NCBI RefSeq assembly: GCF_014202435.1
Contig: NZ_JACHGU010000005.1
Span: 248,001-312,000 of the forward strand
Source of the DNA: Pseudoxanthomonas broegbernensis
GTDB lineage: Bacteria > Pseudomonadota > Gammaproteobacteria > Xanthomonadales > Xanthomonadaceae
DNA: 64,000 nucleotides
Direction of reading: 5' to 3'
A model generated the notes under the pieces. The model did not search any database. It saw only the letters and a list, made by a program, of their open reading frames with translations, and was not told where the DNA came from. Within the stretch, counting starts at the first letter, position 1. Each line of letters begins with the position of its first letter. Both the position numbers and the translations under genes were made by a program. Below are positions 9,957 to 19,531 of the stretch, one piece after another.

Positions 9957-11044
9957 CCGATGTTGCTATCTATATGCCCTCGCTGAGGGGGGGAGGTACG
10001 GAGCGGGCCATGCTCACCCTCGCCAACGGCTTCGCGGCACGCGGCGTACGGACGGATCTTGTGCTCGCTTTGGCAGAAGGGCCATATCTGATCGATGTCG
10101 CTCCTGCCGTACGCGTGGTCGACCTGGATTCGCGCCGCGTATCCACCAGCTTGCCCGGCCTGGCTCGCTATCTGCGCCGCGAGCAGCCGCGCGCCATGCT
10201 GTCGGCCCTTAGCCACGCCAATGTGATCGCCGCAGTGGCAAAAGGCCTGTCGCGCGGGTCAACCCGATTGGTGGTCAGCGAGCGCACCCATGTTTCGCAG
10301 AATTTGCATCGATCCGGGTCGCTTCGAGATCGCGCGATGCTTCCGGTGATGCGGTTTGCCTATCGCAATGCGGATGCCATCGTCGCCGTGTCCCACGGGG
10401 TGGCGGACGATTTGCGGAACGCCATATCCGTCCCCAAAGAGCGTATCCACGTAATCTACAACCCTGTCGTCACGCCGGGTCTGGAAGGTCTTGCCAGCGC
10501 TCCCATCGATCACCCCTGGCTGCGCGGCGGGGAGCCACCCGTTGTCCTGGCCGCCGGCCGGTTGACGCCGGCCAAGGACTACCCAACATTGCTCAGGGCG
10601 TTCGCCAAGGTACGCAGGCAGCGCGATTGCCGCTTGGTCATCCTGGGCGAGGGCGAACTGCGCCATTCACTCGAGATGCTGATCGGCGACTTGGGCCTCG
10701 GCAGTTGCGTCCAGTTGCCCGGATTCGCCGACAACCCTTTCGCATGGATGCGGCATGCGGCGTTGTTCGTGCTTTCATCGGCCTGGGAAGGCCTCCCGAA
10801 TGTCCTGATCCAAGCCATGGCTTGCGGCACTCCCGTCATCAGTACGGATTGCCCAAGCGGTCCGCGCGAGATACTGGAGGACGGAAAGTGGGGCACCCTG
10901 GTACCGGTGGCGGATGCCGATGCGCTGTCCGAAGCCATCATCGAGCGGTTGGGGGAGACGGGCCCGAACGATCCCCGGGTACGTGCGTCTTACTTCGGTG
11001 TCGACCGGTCTCTGGACAGCTATCTCGGATTGCTTCTTGGCTAG
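9953..11044 (+). CDS. Glycosyltransferase, GT4 family
   Basis: A 363-residue GT-B retaining glycosyltransferase. The N-terminal domain begins VAIYMPSLRGGGTERAML, a phrase common in GT4 enzymes of O-antigen loci. The C-terminal donor domain has AAGRLTPAKDYPTLLRAF and the E-x7-E motif in WEGLPNVLIQAMACGTPVIS. The ATG at 9953 overlaps the stop of wzx; a longer in-frame extension exists but lies inside wzx. It adds one sugar to the lipid-linked unit; donor and linkage are unknown. Confidence 0.85.
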   Translation: MTDVAIYMPSLRGGGTERAMLTLANGFAARGVRTDLVLALAEGPYLIDVAPAVRVVDLDSRRVSTSLPGLARYLRREQPRAMLSALSHANVIAAVAKGLSRGSTRLVVSERTHVSQNLHRSGSLRDRAMLPVMRFAYRNADAIVAVSHGVADDLRNAISVPKERIHVIYNPVVTPGLEGLASAPIDHPWLRGGEPPVVLAAGRLTPAKDYPTLLRAFAKVRRQRDCRLVILGEGELRHSLEMLIGDLGLGSCVQLPGFADNPFAWMRHAALFVLSSAWEGLPNVLIQAMACGTPVISTDCPSGPREILEDGKWGTLVPVADADALSEAIIERLGETGPNDPRVRASYFGVDRSLDSYLGLLLG

Positions 11045-11091
11045 CATGGTCCTCGCCCCAAATGCGCCGACCCATCGGATAGAGCCCTAGA

Positions 11092-12261
11092 ATGACCACG
11101 CTCCCGGACGAAGCCGGGGCCCCGGCCCATATCGCCCACATCATCGCCGGCCTGTCCCAGGGTGGCGCGGAGAACGCTCTATACCGGCTGGTTTCGGTGC
11201 AGCCGGACCCTTCGAAGCATCTGGTGTTCAGCCTTACCGATGAAGGCATCTTCGGGCCGCGTCTACGCGCCCTCGGGGTAGAGGTGCACTGCTTGGGATT
11301 GCGTCGGGGCGCCATTCCTTCGCCGCTGGCATTGCTGCGGCTCGTACGGGGGCTGCGTCAGGCGCGGCCGGCCCTGGTGCAGACCTGGATGTACCACGCC
11401 GATCTGCTCGGGGGGGTGGCGGCGCGTGCAGCCGGCATTCCGGTGTGTTGGGGAATCCGACACAGCGATCTTTCCGCACAACACAACAAATGGTCGACCC
11501 GCCTGACGGCGAAGGCCTGCGCGCGTCTTTCGCGCTGGATACCGACCATGGCCGTGTCCTGCAGCGCGCGCGCCGCCGATGTCCATCGCGCACTCGGATA
11601 CAAGGTGCCTTTCGAGATCGTGCACAACGGACTGGACGTGACGGCCTGGCGACCGCAGCCGTCATGGCGGGCCACAGTACGCAGCGAGTTGGGCATAGGC
11701 CCCGAGGAGTTCGTCCTCGCGCATGCGGGGCGAAGCGATCCTCAGAAGGACCACCCCACGCTGGCCGAGGCCTTTGCCCGCGTTCACGCCCTCAGGCCAC
11801 AGACTCGCCTGCTGATCTGTGGAAAAGGACTGGCTCGCGGCGATGCCTACTTCGACGCTCTACCTTTCACTCCCCGGGCGCGCATGGCGGTGCTGGCCCT
11901 CGGGCCTCGGGATGATCTGCCGCGACTTTGGCAAGCTGCCGATGCCTTCACGCTGTCATCGGCTCTCGGAGAAGCATTCCCCAATGTGGTGGCGGAGGCG
12001 ATGTCCTGCGGCCTGCCCTGCGTGGTGACGGATGTGGGGGATGCGGCGGATATCGTTGGGGATACCGGCCGAGTCGTACCGCCCTCCGACCCGGCCGCCC
12101 TGGCTGCGGCGATGCTGGAGCTTTGCAACATGCCGCCACCGGAGCGGCTTCAACTGGGTGCGGCCGCACGTCACCGCGTGCTGGAGCATTTCACGCTGGC
12201 GCGTATGGCGGCTGGATTCGGCCGGGTCTGGAACGATGTCATGGCCGGAGGAAAAACCTGA
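11092..12261 (+). CDS. Glycosyltransferase, GT4 family
   Basis: A 389-residue GT4 enzyme. The N-terminal acceptor domain starts with AHIIAGLSQGGAENALYRL and contains GIRHSDLS. The donor domain has AHAGRSDPQKDHPTLAEAF and the E-x7-E region GEAFPNVVAEAMSCGLPCVVTD. It lies 47 bases after the preceding glycosyltransferase, and its TGA overlaps the ATG of asnB by one base. Donor and acceptor are unknown. Confidence 0.85.
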   Translation: MTTLPDEAGAPAHIAHIIAGLSQGGAENALYRLVSVQPDPSKHLVFSLTDEGIFGPRLRALGVEVHCLGLRRGAIPSPLALLRLVRGLRQARPALVQTWMYHADLLGGVAARAAGIPVCWGIRHSDLSAQHNKWSTRLTAKACARLSRWIPTMAVSCSARAADVHRALGYKVPFEIVHNGLDVTAWRPQPSWRATVRSELGIGPEEFVLAHAGRSDPQKDHPTLAEAFARVHALRPQTRLLICGKGLARGDAYFDALPFTPRARMAVLALGPRDDLPRLWQAADAFTLSSALGEAFPNVVAEAMSCGLPCVVTDVGDAADIVGDTGRVVPPSDPAALAAAMLELCNMPPPERLQLGAAARHRVLEHFTLARMAAGFGRVWNDVMAGGKT

Positions 12262-14216
12262 TGTGCGGGTTGGCCGGAGGCTGGAGCCGCATGCGGTTCG
12301 ACACGCTCACGCAAGCGCTGCCGCGGATGATGCAGGCCTTGGCCCATCGCGGGCCGGACGATGACGGTCGCTGGTCCGAGGCGGAGGCGGGAATCGCGCT
12401 GGGGCACCGTCGCCTGTCGATCGTTGACCTGTCGCCGTCAGGGCATCAGCCTATGGTTTCACCCAGTGGGCGCTGGGTGATCGTCTTCAATGGCGAGATC
12501 TACAATCATCTCCAAATCCGGGAGATCTTGGAGCGCACCGGCTGCGCACCCGCATGGCACGGACACTCGGATACCGAAACCTTGCTGGCGGCCATCGAAT
12601 CCTGGGGAGTGGAGGCCACGCTGGAGCATAGCGAAGGAATGTTCGCCTTCGCCTTGTGGGACAGGAGCCAGCGGGCGCTCTGGCTGGCCCGGGACCGGCT
12701 GGGCGAGAAGCCCATGTACTACGGCTGGAATCGTGGGGTTTTCCTGTTCGGCTCGGAATTGAAGGCCATCCGCGCCTTCCCCGAGTTCGACGCCTCGGTG
12801 GATCGCCAAGCGCTGGCTCTTTACTTGCGCCACAACGCCGTGCCTGCCCCCTTCAGCATCTACGAAGGAATTCACAAACTGCCGCCTGGCCATTGGCTGC
12901 GGATAGGGTTGCGCGAACTCGAAACCGCGCAGTTGCCGAAGCCAACGGCTTACTGGACGACCAGCCGGCGGGCGCAGGCCGGACAAGCCAATCCCTTCGA
13001 AGGAAGCGAGCAGGAAGCGGCCGATGCCCTGGAACGCCTCCTGCGCGATGCCGTAGGCCGGCAAATGGTGGCCGACGTGCCGCTGGGGGCCTTCCTGTCC
13101 GGGGGCGTCGATTCTTCGTTGGTGGTGGCGCTGATGCAGGCGCAGTCCGTACGGCCCGTGCGGACGTTCTCCATCGGCTTCCACGAAGTCGCCTACAATG
13201 AAGCGCAGCATGCCGCGGCGGTGGCTCGGCACTTGGGGACGGACCACACCGAGTTGTACGTCACCCCGGAAGACGCGATGGCGGTCATTCCTCGGCTGCC
13301 GAAGATCTACGACGAACCGTTTGCGGATTCCTCGCAGATTCCCACCTTCCTGGTCTCGCAACTGGCTCGCCGCCATGTCACGGTCGCCCTGTCCGGCGAC
13401 GGCGGCGATGAACTGTTCGGCGGGTATTCCCGCTACTTCCTGGCCGCACGGATATGGAAGTGGATGCAGGCGATCCCCGCCCCGCCGCGACGCCTGGCTT
13501 CCGCCGCGATCACAGGACTCTCCATCAGCACCTGGAATGCCTTGTACGGCATGGCCTCCCCCATCATCCCCGCCGGACGGCGGTGGCGCCTGCCCGGCGA
13601 CAAGATGCACAAAGCCGCTGGCGTACTGGCTGCGAGCGATGACCGTTCGTTTTATCGCGAGTTGATCACCCACTGGCAACCTGAAACCTTGATGCCAGGC
13701 GTGCAGGAACCCCCATACGGGTCCGACAGGGGCGAAGGGCCGCTCAGCTTCTTCGATCGCATGATGCTCGAAGACGCATGCCACTACCTGCCGGACGACA
13801 TCCTGGCAAAGGTGGACCGTGCGGCCATGGCCTGCAGCCTGGAGACGCGCGTGCCGCTGCTGGACCACCGTGTTTTCGAGTTCGCCTGGCGCCTGCCTGC
13901 AGGCCTCAAGGTGCGCGCAGGCGCGGGCAAGTACCTGCTGAAGCAGGTGCTGTACCGGCATGTGCCGCCCGCACTGATCGATCGACCCAAGATGGGCTTC
14001 GGGGTACCGATCGGCGACTGGCTGCGTGGCCCGCTCAAGGAATGGGCGGCCGATCTTCTGGACGAGTCGCGGTTGAGGAGCGAGGGCTATTTCGCTCCGG
14101 CACCCATCGTCCGCGCGTGGAACGAACACCAGGCCGGAAGCCGCAACTGGCAATACCACCTGTGGGACATCCTGATGTTCCAGTCCTGGCTGGCAACCGT
14201 ACGGCAGGACGGCTGA
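12261..14216 (+). CDS. asnB: Glutamine-hydrolysing asparagine synthase-like amidotransferase
   Basis: A 651-residue class II amidotransferase. The N-terminal nucleophile is Cys2 (MCGLAGG), followed by HRGPDD, LGHRRLSI and NGEIYNH. The synthetase domain has the PP-loop SGGVDSSLV near residue 285 and SGDGGDELFGGYSRY. In polysaccharide loci such AsnB homologues usually amidate a carboxyl group of a uronic acid in the glycan rather than making free asparagine. With TviB and the epimerase here, an amidated aminouronic acid is a reasonable guess. The start is fixed by the Cys2 requirement and by the one-base overlap with the previous stop. Confidence 0.85.
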   Translation: MCGLAGGWSRMRFDTLTQALPRMMQALAHRGPDDDGRWSEAEAGIALGHRRLSIVDLSPSGHQPMVSPSGRWVIVFNGEIYNHLQIREILERTGCAPAWHGHSDTETLLAAIESWGVEATLEHSEGMFAFALWDRSQRALWLARDRLGEKPMYYGWNRGVFLFGSELKAIRAFPEFDASVDRQALALYLRHNAVPAPFSIYEGIHKLPPGHWLRIGLRELETAQLPKPTAYWTTSRRAQAGQANPFEGSEQEAADALERLLRDAVGRQMVADVPLGAFLSGGVDSSLVVALMQAQSVRPVRTFSIGFHEVAYNEAQHAAAVARHLGTDHTELYVTPEDAMAVIPRLPKIYDEPFADSSQIPTFLVSQLARRHVTVALSGDGGDELFGGYSRYFLAARIWKWMQAIPAPPRRLASAAITGLSISTWNALYGMASPIIPAGRRWRLPGDKMHKAAGVLAASDDRSFYRELITHWQPETLMPGVQEPPYGSDRGEGPLSFFDRMMLEDACHYLPDDILAKVDRAAMACSLETRVPLLDHRVFEFAWRLPAGLKVRAGAGKYLLKQVLYRHVPPALIDRPKMGFGVPIGDWLRGPLKEWAADLLDESRLRSEGYFAPAPIVRAWNEHQAGSRNWQYHLWDILMFQSWLATVRQDG

Positions 14217-15259
14217 TGCTGGTGTACTGGCTGCTGTTCCTGATCCCGCTATGCGCCGTCCTGGTGCCGGGGCGGCTGCCGCCGCGGCCGGCGGCCGGGG
14301 CGTGGTGGATGGTCGGCCTATTGTTCGTCCTGGTGGCAGGGCTCCGCCATGAAGTCGGCGGCGACTGGTACAACTATCTGGGCCATTTCGAGGAAAGCTC
14401 CCGATACGGGTTCCTGTATGCCCTGGAGCAGGGAGACCCGGGCTACCACGGGCTCAACTGGCTGGTCGATCGCCTCGGCGGAAGCATCTACCACGTCAAT
14501 CTCGTCTGCGCCGCGATTTTCATGTGCGGCACGGTCGTATTCTGCCGCCGCCAGCCACGGCCCTGGCTGGCGCTGCTGGTCGCGGTGCCCTACCTGGTGA
14601 TCGTGGTGGGCATGGGCTACAGCCGACAGGCGGTGGCGGTGGGGTTCACGCTGATCGGCCTGGTGGCGCTGGGCGACCATCGCACGCGTGCGTTCGTCGT
14701 GTGGATAGCCCTCGGCGCGCTGTTCCATAAGTCCGCCGTACTGCTATTGCCGATCGCCGCGTTGGCCGCCAGCCGCAACCGTGCCCTCCGGTTCCTGCTT
14801 GTCGCGCTCATCACGGCGCTACTGTATTACCTGCTCCTGGCCGACTCGACCGAGGCGCTCTGGGAGAACTATGTGGAAGCCCAGTACCACTCGGAAGGCG
14901 GACTGGTCCGGGTACTGATGAATTCGGTGCCCGCCGTGCTGATGCTGCTGTGGGGGAAGAAACTTGTGCCCGATCCCACGCAGCGCAAGCTGTGGATGCT
15001 GATCGCCTGGCTGGCATTGGCATGCTTGCCACTGATTTCTCTCGCATCCACCGCCGTCGACCGCGTGGCGCTGTATCTGATTCCCTTGCAGTTGTTCGTG
15101 TTTTCCCGCATGCCGGGGCTGATGCGCAAGGACACGGGCGGACGCACTTTCCTGACGCTATCCGTGGTGGCGTACTACGCGGCGGTCGAGTTCGTCTGGC
15201 TCAATTTCGCCGATCACGCGCAGTATTGGCTGCCTTACCGGATGATGCCGCCATGGTGA
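14216..15259 (+). CDS. EpsG-family membrane protein, probable polysaccharide polymerase
   Basis: A 347-residue protein with about 10 membrane helices. The EpsG/Wzy signature is visible near the N-terminus: GLRHEVGGDWYNYL (the usual form is RxxxGxDxxxY), then a helix with YSRQAVAVGF and FHKSAVLLLP. Start and AsnB stop overlap (TGATG). The protein probably polymerises the repeat unit in the periplasm. A second Wzy/ligase-like protein is encoded at 3735. Confidence 0.8.
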   Translation: MLVYWLLFLIPLCAVLVPGRLPPRPAAGAWWMVGLLFVLVAGLRHEVGGDWYNYLGHFEESSRYGFLYALEQGDPGYHGLNWLVDRLGGSIYHVNLVCAAIFMCGTVVFCRRQPRPWLALLVAVPYLVIVVGMGYSRQAVAVGFTLIGLVALGDHRTRAFVVWIALGALFHKSAVLLLPIAALAASRNRALRFLLVALITALLYYLLLADSTEALWENYVEAQYHSEGGLVRVLMNSVPAVLMLLWGKKLVPDPTQRKLWMLIAWLALACLPLISLASTAVDRVALYLIPLQLFVFSRMPGLMRKDTGGRTFLTLSVVAYYAAVEFVWLNFADHAQYWLPYRMMPPW

Positions 15260-15359
15260 CCCTTCGGGCGTGCGCATGGCCGGCCATGGATAGCCGCCCG
15301 GCCTGCGTCCGCGCCGGGCAGGACGCCGACGCGGCACGGCAAGAAACCATTCGGTCGCG

Positions 15360-16496
15360 ATGAAACTCGTCCTCTACGCCAATACGGACTGGTATCTGTA
15401 CAACTTCCGCCATGCGCTGGCGGTCGCACTGCGTGATGCCGGACACGAGGTCCTGCTGGTGTCTCCCCCGGGCGATTACGGCCCAAGGCTCCGGGCATCG
15501 GGCTTGCGCTGGGAACCGCTGCCCATGGACCGCCGCAGCCTCGACCCCCTGCGCGAGGCCGTGCTGCTGTGGCGGCTGTGGCGGCTGTTCCGGCGCGAGC
15601 GACCGGCACTGGTGCATGGCTTCACCATCAAGTGCGCCGTGTACGGGGCATTGGTGGCGCGCTTGGCGGGCGTACGGGCACGGGTCGGCGCCGTGGCCGG
15701 CATGGGCTATGTCTTCACCAGCCATGATCGCAGGGCGCGGCGGCTGCGCCTGCCGGTGAAGCTGTTGATGCGCCTGGCCTTCGCCGGTCGTGGAACGAGG
15801 CTGGTCCTGCAGAATCCCGACGACGTATCCGTATTCCGGGAAGCGGGCCTGGTGCCGGAAGCGAAGATCCGGCTCATCGAAGGTTCGGGCGTGGATTGCG
15901 GGCGCTTTTCCCCCGCCGAGTCCAGGACGGGCGGGGCGCACCTGCGCGTGCTCCTTCCCGCCCGCCTGTTGTGGGACAAGGGCCTGGCCGAATACGCGGA
16001 AGCGGCGCGCCGGCTGCGCGCCGAGGGCCGGCGGACGGTCTTCCTGCTGGCGGGCACTTCGGACCCCGGCAACCCCGCGGCGGTGGACGAGTCGACCGTG
16101 GCCGGCTGGGTGGACGAAGGCCGGATCGAATGGCTGGGCCACGTGGACGACATGCCCACCCTGTTCCGGTCCGTCGACGTGGTGGTACTGCCCAGTTACC
16201 GGGAGGGCCTGCCCAAGGGATTGATCGAGGCCGGCGCCTGTGGCCTGGCATTGGTGACGACCGACGTGCCGGGCTGCCGCGAAGTGGTGCGGCACGAGGC
16301 CGACGGGCTGCTCGTCCCGCCGCGCGACGCGAGGGCGCTGGCCGAGGCGATCGGGCGGCTGGACGACGACCGGGCGCTGCTGGCGCGCCTGGGCCGGGCG
16401 GCACGGGCCAAGGCGGTGGAGCGCTTCGACGAGCGCATCGTCATCCAACGGACCCTCGAGGTCTATCGGGAACTCCTGGGCGGACCGCCTGGATGA
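15360..16496 (+). CDS. Glycosyltransferase, GT4 family
   Basis: A 378-residue GT-B enzyme. It begins KLVLYANTDWYLYNFRHAL, as in glycosyltransferases that add the second sugar to undecaprenyl-PP-linked HexNAc. The donor-domain motif is YREGLPKGLIEAGACGLALV with E-x7-E, then TTDVPGCREVV. Base composition returns to the GC-rich style of the locus ends. The 100-base gap before it shows no clear promoter. Confidence 0.85.
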   Translation: MKLVLYANTDWYLYNFRHALAVALRDAGHEVLLVSPPGDYGPRLRASGLRWEPLPMDRRSLDPLREAVLLWRLWRLFRRERPALVHGFTIKCAVYGALVARLAGVRARVGAVAGMGYVFTSHDRRARRLRLPVKLLMRLAFAGRGTRLVLQNPDDVSVFREAGLVPEAKIRLIEGSGVDCGRFSPAESRTGGAHLRVLLPARLLWDKGLAEYAEAARRLRAEGRRTVFLLAGTSDPGNPAAVDESTVAGWVDEGRIEWLGHVDDMPTLFRSVDVVVLPSYREGLPKGLIEAGACGLALVTTDVPGCREVVRHEADGLLVPPRDARALAEAIGRLDDDRALLARLGRAARAKAVERFDERIVIQRTLEVYRELLGGPPG

Positions 16497-16618
16497 GATT
16501 CCTCTGAAAATGGCGCAGAAACGCTCGCTTTCGGCGTCGTCACGCGGGGCGTGGAACGCTCCATCCTTGCCAAGGGGCCGGCTTTATGGTTTGAGGTACA
16601 GGGTCTCTGGAGGCGGGC

Positions 16619-17743
16619 ATGCTCGATATCTTGAAAGGGCTCGACTGGACCGCCGCGCTTGCGGCGCTCGGCGCGACCTTTTTGCTGCAGTGGATCCTGC
16701 AGCCGGTGGCCACGCGCCTGAAGCTGTTCGACTACCCCCGCGGACGCAGGGACCATGCCGCGCCGACGCCGGTGACCGGCGGGCTGGCGATGGGCGTGGG
16801 GGTCATCTTCGTCGGGCTGCTGCTGTCGCCCATCCGCGGCGACGGGTTCGCAGGCTTCGCCCTGGCCGCCTGCGTGCTGCTGGTGGTCGGCCTGCTGGAC
16901 GACCGCTACGACATCCGCTGGTACTGGCGCATCCTGGCCCAGGTGACGGCGGCGCTGATCATGATCTACGTCGGCGGCGTGCGCGTGCAGCAGCTCGGGC
17001 CGGTGTTCGGCCTGTCGGAGATGTCGCTGGGTGCGCTGTCGGTGCCGTTCACCGTGTTCGCCACGGTGGGCCTGATCAACGCGATCAACATGGTCGACGG
17101 GGCAGACGGGCTGGCCGGGATGCTGGTGTGGGCCGCGCTGCTGATGCTGTCGGCCGCCGCGCTGTACGCGGGCAACGAACTCATCGCCGAGCGCATGATG
17201 ATCCTGATGGGGGCGGTGGCCGCCTTCCTCGCCTACAACCTGCGCTTCCCGTGGCGGCCGCGCGCCAAGCTGTTCATGGGCGATGCGGGCAGCGCGTTTC
17301 TCGGGCTGGTGATCGCGTGGTTCTCGTTCCGCCTGACCCAGAACCCGGGCCACCCCGTGAATCCGGTGCTGACGCTGTGGTTCGTGCCGATCCCGATGAT
17401 GGATGCGCTGGTGCTGATCATCCGCCGGCTGCGCAACCGGCAATCGCCTTTCAACGGCGACCGCAACCACATGCACCACCTGATGCTCGAAGCGGGCTTC
17501 GGGCCGACCCAGGCCGCGCTCGCGCTGACCGCGTTCACCCTGCTGTGCGGCCTGACGGTGGGCCAGGCCATGCGCATGGACGTGCCGCACCCGGCGCTGC
17601 TGGGCGCGTTCGTACTCATGTGCGTGGGCTGGTACCTGCTTTCGGGCAGGCGCGAGCGCGCGGTATCGTTCTTCCGGCGCGTGCGCGCCGTGGTCCACCT
17701 CCCCTTTCCGCGCCGCGGCGGCGGCCATCCGGAGAAGCCCTGA
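16619..17743 (+). CDS. wecA: Undecaprenyl-phosphate HexNAc-1-phosphate transferase (WecA family)
   Basis: A 374-residue polyprenyl-phosphate sugar-1-phosphate transferase with about 10-11 membrane helices. MraY/WecA motifs are present: GLLDDRYDI, NMVDGADGLAG, KLFMGDAGSAFLG and the His-rich donor loop DRNHMHHL. It attaches HexNAc-1-phosphate to undecaprenyl phosphate and so starts each repeat unit. The ATG follows TGGAGGCGGGC. It is separated from the last glycosyltransferase by 122 bases that may hold a promoter, and from the phosphatase gene by 4 bases. WbpL-like specificity is possible. Confidence 0.85.
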   Translation: MLDILKGLDWTAALAALGATFLLQWILQPVATRLKLFDYPRGRRDHAAPTPVTGGLAMGVGVIFVGLLLSPIRGDGFAGFALAACVLLVVGLLDDRYDIRWYWRILAQVTAALIMIYVGGVRVQQLGPVFGLSEMSLGALSVPFTVFATVGLINAINMVDGADGLAGMLVWAALLMLSAAALYAGNELIAERMMILMGAVAAFLAYNLRFPWRPRAKLFMGDAGSAFLGLVIAWFSFRLTQNPGHPVNPVLTLWFVPIPMMDALVLIIRRLRNRQSPFNGDRNHMHHLMLEAGFGPTQAALALTAFTLLCGLTVGQAMRMDVPHPALLGAFVLMCVGWYLLSGRRERAVSFFRRVRAVVHLPFPRRGGGHPEKP

Positions 17744-17747
17744 CAGG

Positions 17748-18575
17748 ATGATCGACCTCCACTACCACCTGCTGCCCGGCATCGACGACGGCGCCAAGGA
17801 CCTGGGCATGGCGCTGGAGATGGCGCGCATGTCGGTGGCCGACGGGGTCGCCACCGTGGCCTGCACGCCGCACATCTACCCGGGCATGTACGAGAACACC
17901 CGTGCCGGCATCCTGGAGGCGATCGAGGCGTTCCGGCGGCGGCTGGCCGAGGCGGACGTGCCACTGCGCCTGGTGGAGGGCGCCGACGTCCACCTGGTGC
18001 CGGGGCTGCTGGACGGCATCCGCGGCGGCGCGGTCCCTACCCTGGCCGGTTCGCGCTACCTGCTGCTGGAACCCTCGCACCACGTGGCGCCGCCGCGCTT
18101 CGAGCAGTCGGTGTTCGAGTTCATGGCCGCGGGCCTGGTGCCGGTCATCACCCATCCCGAGCGCCTGAGCTGGGTGGAGCACGACTACGACGTGTTCGTC
18201 CGCCTGAGCCGGCGCGGGGCATGGATGCAGATCACCGCCGGCGCCCTGGCCGGGCGCTTCGGCAAGCGCGCGCAGTACTGGAGCGAGCGCTTCCTCGGCG
18301 AGGGCCACTGCATGATCCTGGCCACCGACGCGCACGATCCGCGCAGGCGTCCTCCGCTGCTGGCCGAGGCCCGCGACATCGCCCGCCGGTTGCTCGGCGA
18401 GGAGGAGGCGCGGCACCTGGTGGTCACCCGCCCGCAGGGCATCGTCGACGACCTGCCGCCGGATGCCTTGCCGCCGCCGCTGTTCGGCGACCCGGCATTC
18501 CATCCGCGCGCACCCGGCGGCGAAGGCTTCCTGGGCCGCCTGCTGCGCCCGTTCGGCGCCGGGGCGCGGCGATGA
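17748..18575 (+). CDS. CpsB/CapC-type tyrosine-protein phosphatase (PHP fold)
   Basis: A 275-residue metal-dependent phosphatase of the PHP superfamily. Metal ligands are visible in DLHYHLLPGIDDG at the N-terminus, CTPHIYPG near residue 45, THPERL near residue 136 and DAHD near residue 196. In Gram-positive and many Gram-negative polysaccharide loci this type dephosphorylates the BY-kinase tail, and the matching kinase tail is at 1-218. A Pro-rich C-terminal end of about 35 residues extends past the catalytic domain. It is the last gene of the plus-strand locus. Confidence 0.85.
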   Translation: MIDLHYHLLPGIDDGAKDLGMALEMARMSVADGVATVACTPHIYPGMYENTRAGILEAIEAFRRRLAEADVPLRLVEGADVHLVPGLLDGIRGGAVPTLAGSRYLLLEPSHHVAPPRFEQSVFEFMAAGLVPVITHPERLSWVEHDYDVFVRLSRRGAWMQITAGALAGRFGKRAQYWSERFLGEGHCMILATDAHDPRRRPPLLAEARDIARRLLGEEEARHLVVTRPQGIVDDLPPDALPPPLFGDPAFHPRAPGGEGFLGRLLRPFGAGARR

Positions 18576-18627
18576 GCGTGTGAGCCATCGCCGCGGGCGG
18601 ATGGACATCCCCCGTGGCCGGAGGCGG

Positions 18628-19485
18628 TCAGGCGCGGCGCGGGACGGCCGTATCCGTTGCCGTTGCCGCGCGCGCCTGCGGCACGCGCGCCGTCGCGGTG
18701 CGCGCATGGGTCGAGTACAGCGCCAGGCCGACGAAGGCCAGGCCGCCGACCAGGTTGCCCAGCACGGTGGGGATCTCGTTCCACACCAGGTAGTCGGCGA
18801 TGGAGAAGTCGCCGCCCAGCATCAGCCCGGCGGGAAACAGGAACATGTTGACCACCGAGTGCTCGAAGGCCATGGCGAAGAACAGCATGACCGGCATCCA
18901 CATGGCGATGACCTTGCCCGGCACCGAGGTGGACATCATCGCGCCGACCACGCCGGTGGAGACCATCCAGTTGCACAGCACGCCGCGCACGAACAGGGTC
19001 AGCATGCCGGCCATGCCGTGCTCGGCGTAGCCCACGGTGCGCGACTGCCCGATCGACCCCAGCTTCAGGCCCACCGCGTCCGGCGCCTGGCTGAAGGCGT
19101 AGGTGCAGACGATCGCCATCATCACCGCCACGGTCAGCGCCCCGGCGAAGTTGCCGGCGAACACCAGCCCCCAGTTGCGCAGCACGCCCTGCATGGTCAC
19201 CCCCGGGCGCCGGTCGATCAGCGCCAGCGGCACCAGGGTGAACACGCCGGTCAGCAGGTCGAAGCCCAGCAGGTAGAGCAGGCAGAAGCCCACCGGGAAT
19301 AGCAGCGCGCCCACCAACGGCACCCCGGTCTGCACCGCCACGGTGACCGCGAACGCGGCCGACAGGGCCAGGATCGCGCCGGCCATGTAGGCGCGGATGA
19401 GGGTGTCGCGCGTGGACATGAATATCTTCGACTCGCCGGCGTCGATCATCCGGGTGACGAATTCCTTGGGGAGTACGTAGGACAT
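18628..19485 (-). CDS. nirC: Formate/nitrite transporter family protein, probable nitrite channel NirC
   Basis: A 285-residue FNT-family protein with six membrane helices; LGFDLLTGVF and FEHSVVNMF are the re-entrant regions typical of the family. It is the most promoter-distal gene of the minus-strand nirB-nirD-nasA'-cobA set (46 bases after cobA), so nitrite uptake or export is the likely role. Its C-terminus is an Ala/Arg/Thr-rich cytoplasmic tail. Formate cannot be excluded as a substrate from sequence alone. Confidence 0.85.
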   Translation of the reverse strand: MSYVLPKEFVTRMIDAGESKIFMSTRDTLIRAYMAGAILALSAAFAVTVAVQTGVPLVGALLFPVGFCLLYLLGFDLLTGVFTLVPLALIDRRPGVTMQGVLRNWGLVFAGNFAGALTVAVMMAIVCTYAFSQAPDAVGLKLGSIGQSRTVGYAEHGMAGMLTLFVRGVLCNWMVSTGVVGAMMSTSVPGKVIAMWMPVMLFFAMAFEHSVVNMFLFPAGLMLGGDFSIADYLVWNEIPTVLGNLVGGLAFVGLALYSTHARTATARVPQARAATATDTAVPRRA

Positions 19486-19531
19486 GGTCGCTTCTCGGTT
19501 GGGGGGAGGCGGGGGAGCGGGGTGGAACGGA

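Noticed and set aside
16560-16618. Promoter before wecA (TTGCCA / TATGGT)
   Set aside because: The two hexamers are only 12 bases apart; no pair with correct spacing was found.
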